A stretch of DNA of 64,000 nucleotides from Oenanthe sinensis (Eukaryota > Streptophyta > Magnoliopsida > Apiales > Apiaceae): positions 38,084,501 through 38,148,500 of the forward strand of contig CM053794.1 in NCBI GenBank assembly GCA_028671895.1, read 5' to 3'. Positions 25,095 through 35,860 of the stretch are shown one piece after another (within the stretch, counting starts at the first letter, position 1; every line of letters starts with the position of its first letter). Both the position numbers and the translations under genes were made by a program. The notes under the pieces were generated by a model, which was given only the letters and a program-made list of their open reading frames with translations, made no database searches and was not told the DNA's origin.

Positions 25095-25152
25095 ACCAGG
25101 GACGGACAAGGGTTACCAGGGACGGACAAGGGTTACCAAGGGAGGACAAGGG
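25095..25152. repeat. Short tandem repeat, 20-bp unit, three copies
   Basis: The unit ACCAGGGACGGACAAGGGTT is present twice exactly and a third time with changes (GGAGGACAAG). Confidence 0.85.
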
Positions 25153-25656
25153 GTGCGACATTTAACATAACTTTATATCAGATTATCAGACAAAACCACT
25201 GGGTCAAGTACCATTTCCTGTTAATATAACTACACTACTAACTCAAGTTCAGAGTTTCGACTTGACCTACCCTGGCGACCTGCCCCAAGGACGCGTCACC
25301 TGTGACCTGAATGTAACTCTTCAAGTCCTCATTATGATTTTGCTATTTCTCATCATCAATTCAGAATTCCATTCACCAGTATAAGAAAATGAATAAAGTA
25401 TTGAACAATATATTTATAATATTGAGGTTCACTAGCATGAGTATCTCAGATAAGTTCTGAAACCGCTATATACAAGAATCAGAAAAAACTAGGTATTTTC
25501 ATAGGAGTCGCTTCTAAACTCCATGCTTTAATTTATTTATTTTTGACAACAGTAACAATAAACCAAAAGTAAATTACTAGTAATTATAAGTAACCTCGAC
25601 AGTCCTGCAGATTATATTAGATTCCATCTGCGAAACTTTGTTCTGCTGCACTTGTC

Positions 25657-28271
25657 TCACAGGGAAGAAAATATGGGCACACCTGGCAATGTAGCCCCTG
25701 CATCAACAATAAAATTATTACCAGATACATACTTGGACGAGTCATGTATCAAGTATCGTACAAGCGATGTCAGTGCTGGGTCTGATGAGTTCCATTTTCT
25801 TAAAGGAACTGTTCTCAAAGCCACATTGTTGACCCAGTTTTTCTGCATCAGATTCTCGGTGATCTCAGATTTGAAGAGTCCAGGACAGATTGAGTTTACT
25901 CTGATTTTGTGAATCCCCATTTCAAGAGCAAATACCTGTCAACATTATGATGAATAAGTAACAGAAGAAAAGAAAACTTGTCCAACATACCAAACGTAAT
26001 TTAGTAATCAATCTACCTGCAAGGTTTAGCTTACACAACATCAGAACTCAAAAGCAACTAAAAACAAAAGTAAAAGATTGCAGGCAACTTGGACAATAAT
26101 TTTAAGAGTGATAAATATTAAATAGGTCAATATGTAATGCACATTTGGAGGGGTTCAGAAGACCTAAAACGCTTGAAAGATACTACTAAACATGATAAAC
26201 ATTCAACTTAGATCTCCACAAATCACTTGTAATCTCCCAAATTATACCTTTGTGACAGTGTTAACGGCCGTCTTTGAAGAAGAATAGGCAAGACTTCCAG
26301 GTAGCTGTCCACGATTAAGACCAGCAATAGACGATATATTAATAACTGATCCACCTTGGTTTGAGTCGCGCATGCGGATGCAGACATGCTTGGAAACCAA
26401 CCATGTTCCCTTTACGTTTGTATTACATATATCGTCCCATTCTTCCTCTGTCAAATCCAATGGACTGTGTATACTGCCTAAAGATCAGAAGGAAAGCGAT
26501 GGCACATTATTACAACATAATGAAATCATGTATGCATTTTTAGTTCAAGTTCTTTTATAACTGAATGCATAGTCAGGCCAGCCAAGTACAAAATTGAAAT
26601 GAAAACTATGGTGCTCGACACATTTGGTAATCAAGTATGTCTATCAACACTATCATTGCATTATCCTTATATATAACACGCATTTAGTCATCCTTATTAT
26701 TGTCAAAATTTCCTTCCATCTCAAATGAATTGCTTTGAGAGGAATTTTGGTAATATCGGAGAGATAATATTATTACTATGGACAATGGCAGAAAGTTCCA
26801 AGAGGGAGGCTAGCACAGGGTTTTTTTATGTTATATCTGTAAACCGTATTGTGATATTTTTTTGTTTTATTAGAGAAATTTATACCAATAATTTAAACAA
26901 ATACATTTGTTATTAAATATAAATAATGAGGTCTCATAGCTCAGTTGGTCTGAGCATTGGTCTAATAAGCCAATGGTCGAGAGAACTCTCTGAGACCTTC
27001 TAAACATCCAAGGGGAGCAGCCCACTGTAATATATAACACACATTTAGTCATCCTTATTATTGTCAAAATTTCCTTCCATCTCAAATGAATTGCTTTGAG
27101 AGGAATTTTGGTAATATTGGAGAGATAATATTATTACTATGGACAATGGCAGAAAGTTCCAAGATATTTTTGTGTTTTATTAGAGAAATTTATATCAATA
27201 ATTGAAAAAAACAAATACATTTATTATTAAATATAAATAATGAGGTCTCGTAGCTCAGTTGGTCAAACTTCAAAGCATTGGTCTAATGAGCCAAGGGTCG
27301 AGAGTTCAAATCTCTCCAAGACCATATTTTATTTGTTTTAGAAAATCACTTTTTATATGTTCATTTTCGGATTTGATGTTGCCAACATCTCAGCTTTAAT
27401 TAAATCATATTAAATTTAATCATGTCTTTTCTGTTTTGTGTGTGTACAAACTATCAACTTTGAGTCTTTCATATGACTCATGCTGTAACATTAAAATACA
27501 ATTTCCCAGGTAATGGTAAGCAATCTTAGCAACGTTTCTAAGGTCACTGATCATATATGTAATAGGAATATTGTAGTCCAAAATGACAAGAAACGCCATT
27601 GTCAGTAACATGATTCTAATAGCAGACAAGGCATATCAAGTGATAATAAAACAAATGAACAATAGCCACAACAATTGGCATAATGCACTCTATCATGTCC
27701 CGTAATAGCCACAAAACATATACATGTCATGTTATATCCATAATTGGTAAATATTTATATTTTCTATTTTGACGTTTGATTAGAAAAAATTATACCCAAA
27801 AAAAACCATTACTAAAAAAAATTTAATGAGCCAAGGGGTCGAGAGGTCAAATCTCTCTGAGACCATATTTTATTTATTTTAAAAAATACCCCTTCCGTTC
27901 CAAATTAACTGGCTTGTTTGACTTTTCTGTAGTCAAATTGACCAAAGTTTGACTGAAAATTACATATAATATATAATTGAAAAAAATTATAAAAATTATA
28001 TCATTGAAAAGTATATTTAATTTATTTTAAAATATATTTTTCATTTTTTTGAAATTATAAAAGAATAATTTTTAATTTGTTCTTTTTTGGGGGGATTAAA
28101 CGTTTGCAACATCCCAATTTTAACCGAATCATATTAAGTTGTCATTCATCAGTATCAAACTCAACGACCGGTACAGATTTATTATATACATAACAATGCA
28201 ACTATAATAAAACACATAATAAACGATAGCAAAACAAAAACAAAATCATTGTTATATTAGAGATTAAAGAT

Positions 28272-28307
<36 letters not shown>

Positions 28308-28659
28308 TGAAATAGAAAACAGTCGTACCTCTAACCCCGGCATTATTAATCAAAGCATCAATCCGTCCAAACGCGTCCCAGGCCTTAATAACCGACGCTT
28401 CAATAGCGCTACTATTGGCGCTCACATCGAGCTCAATAGCCACAGCTCGAACATCTGATCCCGGCCCATTAATTTCATCGCAGAGTGATTGGAGTCTATC
28501 AATTCGCCGGGCCGCGGCCACGACTTTGCAGCCAGCTTTGGCCAAGTCGATACAACATTCCCGGCCCAGTCCAGAGGAAGCTCCGGTCACCATCACTACT
28601 TTCTCACTTAAATTACTCCATGCCTCCATACACTTGTTCTCCTCCTCTTGCCCCTTCAT
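25657..28659 (-). CDS. NADPH-dependent short-chain dehydrogenase/reductase (SDR, FabG-like)
   Basis: Three-exon model on the minus strand: 28329-28659, 26248-26477 and 25657-25935. The junctions are GT-AG and in phase, and 840 nt gives 279 residues. The protein is a classical SDR: the cofactor motif TGASSGLG sits near residues 25-32, NNAG near residue 105, and the catalytic set is Asn in CNTNVKG, Ser in NISSIAG and YSSSK. The C-terminus (VDAGATLPGVPIFSSL) is characteristic of a plant group that includes Arabidopsis At3g55290, At3g55310 and At1g63380, often named 3-oxoacyl-ACP reductase FabG-like. The true substrate of this group is not established, and there is no obvious plastid transit peptide, so cytosolic action is more likely. 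Intron 1 (1851 bp) holds tRNA-like duplications, a truncated Stowaway and a TAA microsatellite. Confidence 0.93.
26930..26997 (+). repeat. tRNA-Ile(AAT)-like sequence, damaged (copy 1)
   Basis: Acceptor arms GGTCTCA and TGAGACC pair perfectly. Box A reads TAGCTCAGTTGG, and the anticodon stem TTGGT/GCCAA encloses CTAATAA, giving anticodon AAT. The T loop is missing (GAGAG runs straight into AACTCTC), which destroys box B. It is therefore a tRNA relic or the head of a SINE and not a working tRNA. Confidence 0.6.
27244..27323 (+). repeat. tRNA-Ile(AAT)-like sequence (copy 2)
   Basis: Acceptor arms GGTCTCG and CAAGACC pair with one mismatch. Box A is TAGCTCAGTTGG, the anticodon stem-loop is TTGGT-CTAATGA-GCCAA with anticodon AAT, and the T arm GAGAG-TTCAAAT-CTCTC is intact with box B GTTCAAATC. 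An insertion in the D loop (CAAACTTCA) makes normal folding doubtful. It could be a pseudo-tRNA or a SINE head with a usable Pol III promoter. Confidence 0.6.
27824..27864 (+). repeat. tRNA-like fragment (copy 3, 3' half)
   Basis: The segment from AATGAGCCAAGG to CTCTCTGAGACC repeats the anticodon-stem to acceptor part of the two upstream copies. Only the 3' half is present. Confidence 0.6.
27889..28095. mobile_element. Truncated Stowaway-like MITE in SDR intron 1
   Basis: The left end CCCCTTCCGTTCCAAATTAA and the following TTGACTTTTCTGTAGTCAAA are typical of Stowaway. A matching right end is not present, so the element is truncated. The end coordinate is approximate. Confidence 0.5.
28270..28306. 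repeat. TAA microsatellite
   Basis: About a dozen TAA units, just inside SDR intron 1 next to the donor site of exon 1. Confidence 0.9.
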
Positions 28660-28719
28660 TTCTCAAAGTTTTGTGTATCTGTGTGTGTGTGTGTGTCTCT
28701 CCGTCTGTGAGTGTGTGTA

Positions 28720-28727
28720 TTTATATA
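28720..28727 (-). promoter_or_regulatory. TATA box of the SDR gene
   Basis: TATATAAA on the minus strand, about 60 bases before the SDR start codon. The leader between them carries a CA dinucleotide run. This supports the chosen start at 28659. Confidence 0.75.
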
Positions 28728-31024
28728 CACCTCAAAACCAAAAGAAGACCAAAGTGTTTTTGTTTTGTTTTTCTATTTTTTGTAGTTTAATATATGGATG
28801 CCATCGGGTTGAATTTAAAATGTTATTTTCAAATTTAAGTTAAATCATTTATATTTAGAGAATAAAGTTCCTGAAATTAAAATTATTTATTTTTGTAGTG
28901 TGTGTATTTTTGTAACAAGAAAAAGGAATTTTTTTGTATAAATTTTTAATGACAAATTTGAAGCATAGAATCTCGTGTAATTACAATAACACTCTCGTAT
29001 ATTTATATGAGATTTTTTTTAACATTAGAAAAGTTACGTGAAATAACTTCGCTAACTTTATTCTCTTATATTTATTTTTATAAAATAAGATAAACAATTA
29101 AGTATATGTTATTGCTACGAGTATAAAATACAGTGATTACAATAAAATTCTCATTTTTCAAAAAATAAAATAAAGTAAAATTACTCCTCTAACAAAATAT
29201 AAAAAAATAAATTTAACTCCTGCCTAAGTAGGAGTACGTAATGCAATACGTAAACACTATACACCACTACACCAATCCAAAGTTCCTATAACAACTTCGA
29301 TTTTGCCTCTTTGGATAAACGATGCTGCTGTGTGATCGTGTCGAATTAAAATAATTAATTAATTATAGAGAATTATATAAAGTATAATGTACCTTTAATT
29401 ATATTTATACCCTTTTTATTTATATCAACAATCTTTCCATGTAACGCATTTTACTCAATTATTTATAGTAACAAAAATATTTAGGTGTGTTCGGTTGGAA
29501 GAATATGAATGAGGTGGGATAAGAATGTTCATCACATTTTTTTATTCGTTTAATAATATTAATTTTATTGGAAATGGAATGATCATTTTTAATAATTTAT
29601 TTGTTTAATATATAGATAAAATAAATTCTAAAAAAAATATTCAATAATAAATTTACTAAATAAATAAATCGATTTTGTATTTAAATTTTGAGTACACGAA
29701 ATACAAAAATACCCGACACCAAAGTATATAACACCTACAAATTGACAAGTCTATCTAATACCCTCTCTCCGTACTGACCATATTACTGGTGCAACTGGTT
29801 GGATAAAATAAAACAATTATTCTTCCCTTTGCATAAAGCTATATCCCCTGTTTTCGGGTTGCATTTTTCGGTCATAATCACACTGCATATGTAAATATTA
29901 CAGTACAAGAAATATAAAACTTAAAAGTAAGGTAGCAAGAATCAAACATGGTTTTGTCATTTTCGCACTTGTATAATAAAATAGGAGGTAATAATCTTAA
30001 GTGGAATCAAGTAGATAAAATATGAAATGCATTTCATGTGATCGCAGTGTTAGGAATGATTAAGTTCGTGTTTAATTCAATTATTCTGTCGAGTACAGAA
30101 AACATGCGTCACTTACGTTGCCACTAACCACTCCTTGCCAAGTCCATAAACTAATAATTGCAATGAATCGATTTGGTTTCGACAGATTTAATCGATACAC
30201 TATTGATAGCATACTAAGAAAAATTCGTTTGCTCTATAACAGGAGGCTTTTATTTTAATATCCAGCGAAATACATGATTTCCAACACCTCCATCCGATAG
30301 TAAAATTTTAGTAGTATATAAACGTGACTCGTGAGATCCTCTATAGTTTACTTTGATTTAGCCGATAGTTGGATGGGTTATATAGTCTTCTTATAGCTAC
30401 AGGTGGCTGGTTTAATTAGAATGTTGAGCATCCAACTGCAGCCCAAGTTGACATGATTATAAATAACCTATCATCCTGAAAATATTCCAATGAGGTGACA
30501 ATATGTAATGGGCCTTCATCCAAGTACCAACATACAACTTTTATACTTCAACTTACTGGCGTTTTCGTGATCTTATACTCGTGCAAATAGCAATCATTTT
30601 TTGTACAAACATGTTTATTTTATCTGGAGAGGTGATGAATCGGATATTTTGAAACCGTACTTGTCTCCAACTTCTAGATCAGTATCAAATTAATTATTTA
30701 TTATATTCTCAATATCATATGTATTTCTTAGCAACTAAATTATTACTTGCAACATATAAATTACATACCTATATATGTTTTTCCTTTATGCACGTTTATT
30801 AATTCCATTATTTAGTTTACAAAACAAACGATAACGTGTATATAGTTTCCCCCCCTGAATATGTGTACGTGTACAAAGTGCTTTATTCCGTATTTTCTAG
30901 TAAAGGTTGCAAGTAGTACAAGTCTATAATACTCCAGTACGTGCCTACAAAGGGAGGAGATGTAGAAAAAGAAAACTTTAGAAACACACACACACAAAAA
31001 AAAAAGGGCCAACCTAAACTAAAG
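28728..31024. other. Intergenic region between the divergent SDR and bHLH genes
   Basis: It should contain both promoters. A TATAAT-like box (about 30925) lies 100 bases before the bHLH ATG, with an ATG-TAG start-stop pair at 30960-30965 in the presumed leader. No other gene is supported. Confidence 0.5.
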
Positions 31025-31835
31025 ATGCAACCAGCAGAAGCGTGGGCGGAAGGCTCGGACTTTCACCAGGGCATCGGGCCCTACTTGCCGGCGATGCATA
31101 GCATGTGTAGTTGGTCGGAGACCTCGGCGGAGGCCAAAGGTGCAGCTGCTTCTAATAATCATAAAGAAGCTGAGAAACGTCGCAGGCAAAGAATCAATTC
31201 CCATCTCGATACTCTCCGTACTCTTCTTCCACATTGCAACTCCAAAGTACGTACATAGCTAGCTAGCTACCCTTTTATTATATTCACCATTTTTATTTTG
31301 ATTTATTGAAATTGTTATGTAGCTACGGTACGTTGTGTTGTCCAAATATACTAATATTTGTGTTGAATAATAATACATAATAATAATAATGGTGCAGACA
31401 GACAAAGCTTCACTCCTGGCAAAAGTGGTACAACAAGTGAAAGAGTTGAAACAGCAGTGTTCACATATCATGCAACTTGAATCCTCGTTCCCTTCAGATA
31501 CTGACGACGTAATCGTTGTCACTGGTTTATTCTACAACAAGGATCATCATCACGAATCACTAATAATAAAGGCCTCTTTCTGTTGCGATGACCGGTCTGA
31601 TCTAATCACCGAGCTTATTCAAACCCTAAAAACGTTGCGGTTGAGTCCATTGAAGGCTGAAATGGTGACGTTTGGTGGGCGAACAAGAAACGTGCTCATA
31701 CTGTCCACAGATGAAGTTGAGGAGAAGAATGAGGTTGTTGAGTTTCTGAGGCAAGAGTTGAGATCGTTGGTGCATCGCTCCACTGCTCATTTTGGGGATA
31801 CATTCAAGAGGCAACGCAGAATAATTAACTACTAG
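31025..31835 (+). CDS. bHLH transcription factor, TMO5/AIG1-like (bHLH30/32/51/106/107/131 group)
   Basis: Two exons, 31025-31246 and 31398-31835, joined in phase 0 by a 151-bp GT-AG intron; 660 nt gives 219 residues. The bHLH domain spans residues about 45-95. The basic region HKEAEKRRRQRIN has His47, Glu51 and Arg55, the residues that contact an E-box or G-box, so DNA binding is expected. Helix 2 (DKASLLAKVVQQVKELK) comes from exon 2, and the intron falls in the loop at the usual place. The C-terminal half (SLIIKASFCCDDRSDL then AEMVTFGGRTRNVL) is the ACT-like domain of this group. Some members (TMO5 and relatives) act in vascular development as partners of LHW-type bHLH proteins, but which paralogue this is cannot be told here. 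It acts in the nucleus. Confidence 0.92.
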
Positions 31836-33718
31836 CTAGCTAGCTAGTACTGTGCGTGCTCCTCCATTTCTAATTTTCTAAGAATCGTCTTATATTAGTA
31901 TAGTATATGTGAGTGATATATAGGAAAAGGGTGCTGTTATTATTATATATATATATAAATTAATTTGGTTCAATGAATGAATTTGTAGTTGGATCAAAGT
32001 TTAAAGTTATGAATCGCAGGGAACTCATGGGGACTGGTCCAAGTAATTACTGATTTTTGAATACGATCGAGTCCTGGTTACCTTGAGTACAGACTGAAGC
32101 CTCCGATCCCTAGTTGTGTTGTAATGCAAAAAGGAATCAGTAGAGTTATAGTTTATATATGGATTGGCAGTTTTGCGAAAACAGCTAGGCAAGCCGGGTG
32201 AGAGACCTAGTGATTTTCTAGGCAGAAGAGTAGAAGAGGGGGGAATAATATCGGAATGACATATAGGACGGTTTCAGGATTTGGTTGGGGTTAGGCTTGG
32301 TTTTGTCCTTTTTACACCCAGCCTTTTACTTTCTTAGCCCCCATCCTTGGAGCATCTTTAATGCAAGATGCCCAATTCCAGTTTTTTTGTCAGATAATTG
32401 TGACACGTAAGTAAAAGTTGTCCGACGATAAAAGTTGATCATTAACCTCCAATGGTGCATGCCCAGTTTCTAATTTTAATATTACTTTTTCATAATAATC
32501 AAACTCTATATATATTTTTTATACACATAAAAATTTAAAAGACTGTCTCAAAAATCGTGCGTAGCAGACTTGGCCATTGGCCACCGAAGTATCCACCTAC
32601 CCAACTAGTAATCACACTCCAGCGCTGGTGTATAAGTAGCAGATAGTTTGGAAACATAGTGGTAGTGGAGAGATGGAAAGGGAGGGGGAGTGCAGGCGTG
32701 GTTTTTGGTGGGGTAACCCCAAGCAAGGGGCAGGGGACAAACAGCGTGACGCGTATACACATGATAAAATGTACCGAGTACCTACAATAATACTCTATGG
32801 TATCATGTGAGTAATTAATGTCTGCCGGGGACGTCCAATGCGATCGTATCTGTGTATCAGTCAGTGTATCAGTCATTCCGTCTGTCCGTCCGTCCGTGGC
32901 GTGCTATTTCACTTGTCCCCAGGACCCCACTATCCACTTATTGTTCTGCCCTGTAATCATTAACCCCCACCCCCCACCCCTCCACTTTAACACACCTGCC
33001 CTTGACCGTCATCCTATCAACTTCTTCCACACACTATTCAACTTGTTATTACTTTTTTTTTACGTTTCCAGTGAATGTGCATCAGACATGAGAAACTATG
33101 GAGAGTGAAGAACATTATTACTCACTCACTCTCTCAGTTATTTTAGTTTTTATTCATACAAATGTTTGAATGTACTAGTAATAATAATTAATTAATTTAG
33201 GTCTTATTTGATCTTTATTTTACCCACACTAATATTAACCTTTTAATTGAAAAACGGGTTAAATTTTGTTTATTAACTTATAAAAACTATTTCTTGAAAT
33301 AATATCTTTAGTTTAAAATTTTATCTAAAAAAGAGAGAACAAATGCCCTCCATATTTTTATAATATTAAAAATTTTAATATGTATAATTTTTAAAAAGTG
33401 GCATGTAAATGAGATGGAAGGATTATATATAAACTATTTAAATATATTATTCGTTAAATATAACAAATATATTATATTGCGCATATATATGAATAAATAA
33501 AATGTTTATATCATATACTGTACATTATATAATTTTTATATCAAATCAAAATAAAATAACATGTAAGATATCTTATCTAATATATTATTAAAATATTATT
33601 TAATTATATATGTTTTTACATATGACAAAATTATATTATTTTTATTATACGAATATAAAAGACAAAATAAAGTATAAAACCAATGATAAAAGATACAGAC
33701 ATAATTCGAACATATATA
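31836..33718. other. bHLH 3' flank and intergenic DNA
   Basis: The first few hundred bases are likely the bHLH 3' untranslated region. About 32545-33110 is richer in G and C, with short simple repeats (GTATCAGTCA, and CCGT units near 32880-32897). Open frames of about 100 codons there, on both strands, look non-coding. Confidence 0.4.
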
Positions 33719-34150
33719 TCTAATACTATGTTATTATTATAAGCGAAACGTCTTTCAAAAAAATTGCAAGTACTTTCTAAAAAAAGTTAAACATATATAA
33801 TTTATTTCATTAAACTTAATTTTTAAATATTAATCTCCTAATTAGAATACATCTCTAAATTTTAAACATTAATCTCCTAATTAGAATATATCTTTAAATT
33901 TTAAAAATTAACCTCCTAATTAGAATACATCTTTAAACAAAATCCATATATTTTATCCTCTTTAAATACAATTAATATTAATCTTTTAACTAAAATACAT
34001 CTCTAAATAAAATCCACAAACATTATTCCTATTAAAAAAATATTTAACACACATAATATTTTAAATAATTGTTATAAAAGAAAAATAAATTCAAAATTAT
34101 ATAAATAAAATACTAAAATATAAAAAAAATGCGGCACGGATACAAGCTAG
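33719..34150 (+). mobile_element. Non-autonomous Helitron-like element
   Basis: Begins after A with TCTAATACTATGTTATTAT and ends CGGCACGGATACAAGCTAG followed by T, fitting Helitron insertion between A and T. The interior repeats ATTAATCTCCTAATTAGAAT several times. It is 432 bp with no reading frame, the same family as 42139-42553. Confidence 0.65.
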
Positions 34151-34784
34151 TACTAGTATATTATAAATAATGAAGACGCTTTCTTTTTGTTTTCCTCAAG
34201 TCATCTCATACCTGGTCATAAAAATTCGAAAGCATGGTTAAGAGAGAAATCTTTTTAAAATTTATTTTCTTTTTCTCACTTTTTTTCAGTTCGGGAACCC
34301 AGCAAAGGAATTAGAAGAAGAAAAACTTTCGCCTAATAGAGTGTTACCCGGAGAAAACATGTGACACAGTCTTCTTGACTTGTGTTGTCCCGGTATTTAA
34401 ATTCTTATGACTTGTATATTGCATTATTGGCTTATTGCTCATAGTCTGAGCTCTGAAGGCTGTCTCACATGCACAGTTGGGCCTGTAAGTCCACAAATAA
34501 TGGGATGAATATGGGATGCTAACTACAGGCCTTCACTTTTCATACTAGTATTGATTACGAGTATGTTTTTGTAAATAAATTACTACTACTGTTTTTGTAA
34601 ATAAATTATAAAATTTGATATACTTATTTATAAATCCCGTTGTATATTTTAACTAGTGTTCAGTTACCAGTTGTGGGAACAAGCCACAATCAGAAACCAG
34701 TGCAATTAGACACGATATCAGATTTCAGTGAGAAAATATACAGGCAAGACGTTGCATAAAATCAAGGCAAATTACATTACACTA

Positions 34785-35687
34785 CAGTAGAACCTCGACA
34801 AATGAATACACTTGGGATCAAAAATATATATTCATTTAGCGAGATTATTTATTTATCGATAAATGAATGTAATATTTATTTATCGATAAATGAATATAAA
34901 TTCATTTATATAATAAATTTTCAACTTTTTTCTTTATTATATATTTTTATACTTCCTCCATCTCAAAATAATTGTCTTGCTTTGACATTTTTTAGTCAAA
35001 TTAACCAATTTTTGACCGAATATTACACAAAATATACAACTATGAAAAAAATAAAAATTATATCATTAGAAAATATATCTAATAAACTTTAAAATGTATT
35101 TTTCAGTTTTTGAAAAATGTAAAAGAATAATTTTTAATTTACGATCAAAATTGGGTCAATTTGACCACACAAATATCAAAGAAGACACTTATTGTGAGAT
35201 ATGGGGAGTATATATTATGTTCAAATGTACCTAGAACTCACCGTGATTTTAACTTTTATGCAAATTTTAATTACATTCATTTTTTTTAAAATTCTAGATT
35301 AGTTGTACTATACATACGTGCATGAAATAGGTAAAGTGCACAATACCCTATATTACACAAAATTAAGGATAAAATGCATTTTGGTCGAGGTAAGGAACAA
35401 TCAAATTTAGAGGCATTTTTTGAAAATATATGACTTATTAATATGTTTAAAAATTATTATTAGATTAAATGTATTCATATATTATATAAATAAAATATAT
35501 TATTTGAAATATAGTAATTATTCATTTATATTTACATAGGGCCTGTAATGACTACATTTTTATTTATTCGTTTATGCATTTAGCGAGTTTATTCATTAAG
35601 CCCATTTGCACAAATTGGGACCGAAGAAATTTATTCATTTGTCGAGATTATTCGTTTATCGAACATTCATTTATCGAGGTTCTACTG
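34785..35687. mobile_element. Emigrant-like (pogo/Tc1-mariner) MITE
   Basis: Terminal inverted repeats CAGTAGAACCTCGACAAATG and the complement of CAGTAGAACCTCGATAAATG, flanked by TA on both sides (34783-34784 and 35688-35689). Sub-terminal ATTCATTTATCGATAAATGA-type repeats and ATTGGGACCGAAG are typical of plant Emigrant/pogo-like MITEs, whose ends read CAGTAGAACCTCTATAAAT. At 903 bp it has been enlarged by a nested Stowaway. Confidence 0.85.
34952..35208. mobile_element. Stowaway-like MITE nested in the Emigrant-like element
   Basis: Ends CTTCCTCCATCTCAAAATAA and TTATTGTGAGATATGGGGAG, flanked by TA on both sides, 257 bp. It interrupts the left half of the surrounding element, so it inserted later. 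Confidence 0.8.
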
Positions 35688-35860
35688 TATCTTATAACCT
35701 ATCTTACAAGCGGTAATCTGTAAAACAACATAGCCATAAGCTTATGTTTATCACACTGTCTTACAAGCTCCGTAGTCACTGGCTATTCTACATTCTATAT
35801 ACTGTACTAGTGGATATTAAGAAACTTATTTAAAGAAAAGTTCATGAACTTACACTAGGA

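Larger units (their letters stand above)
26671..27324 (+). repeat. Tandem duplication (offset about 361 bp) in SDR intron 1
   Basis: The block beginning ATATAACACGCATTTAGTC at 26671 recurs from 27032. It includes the shared words TTGTCAAAATTTCCTTCC, GGAGAGATAATATTATTAC and GGCAGAAAGTTCCAAG, and each copy ends in a tRNA-like sequence. Copy 1 carries extra sequence after AGTTCCAAG, so the copies have diverged by indels. Confidence 0.85.

Noticed and set aside
32535..33108. Overlapping open frames of about 100 codons on both strands
   Set aside because: Composition is driven by simple repeats and C/T-rich sequence. There is no domain, promoter or splice evidence.
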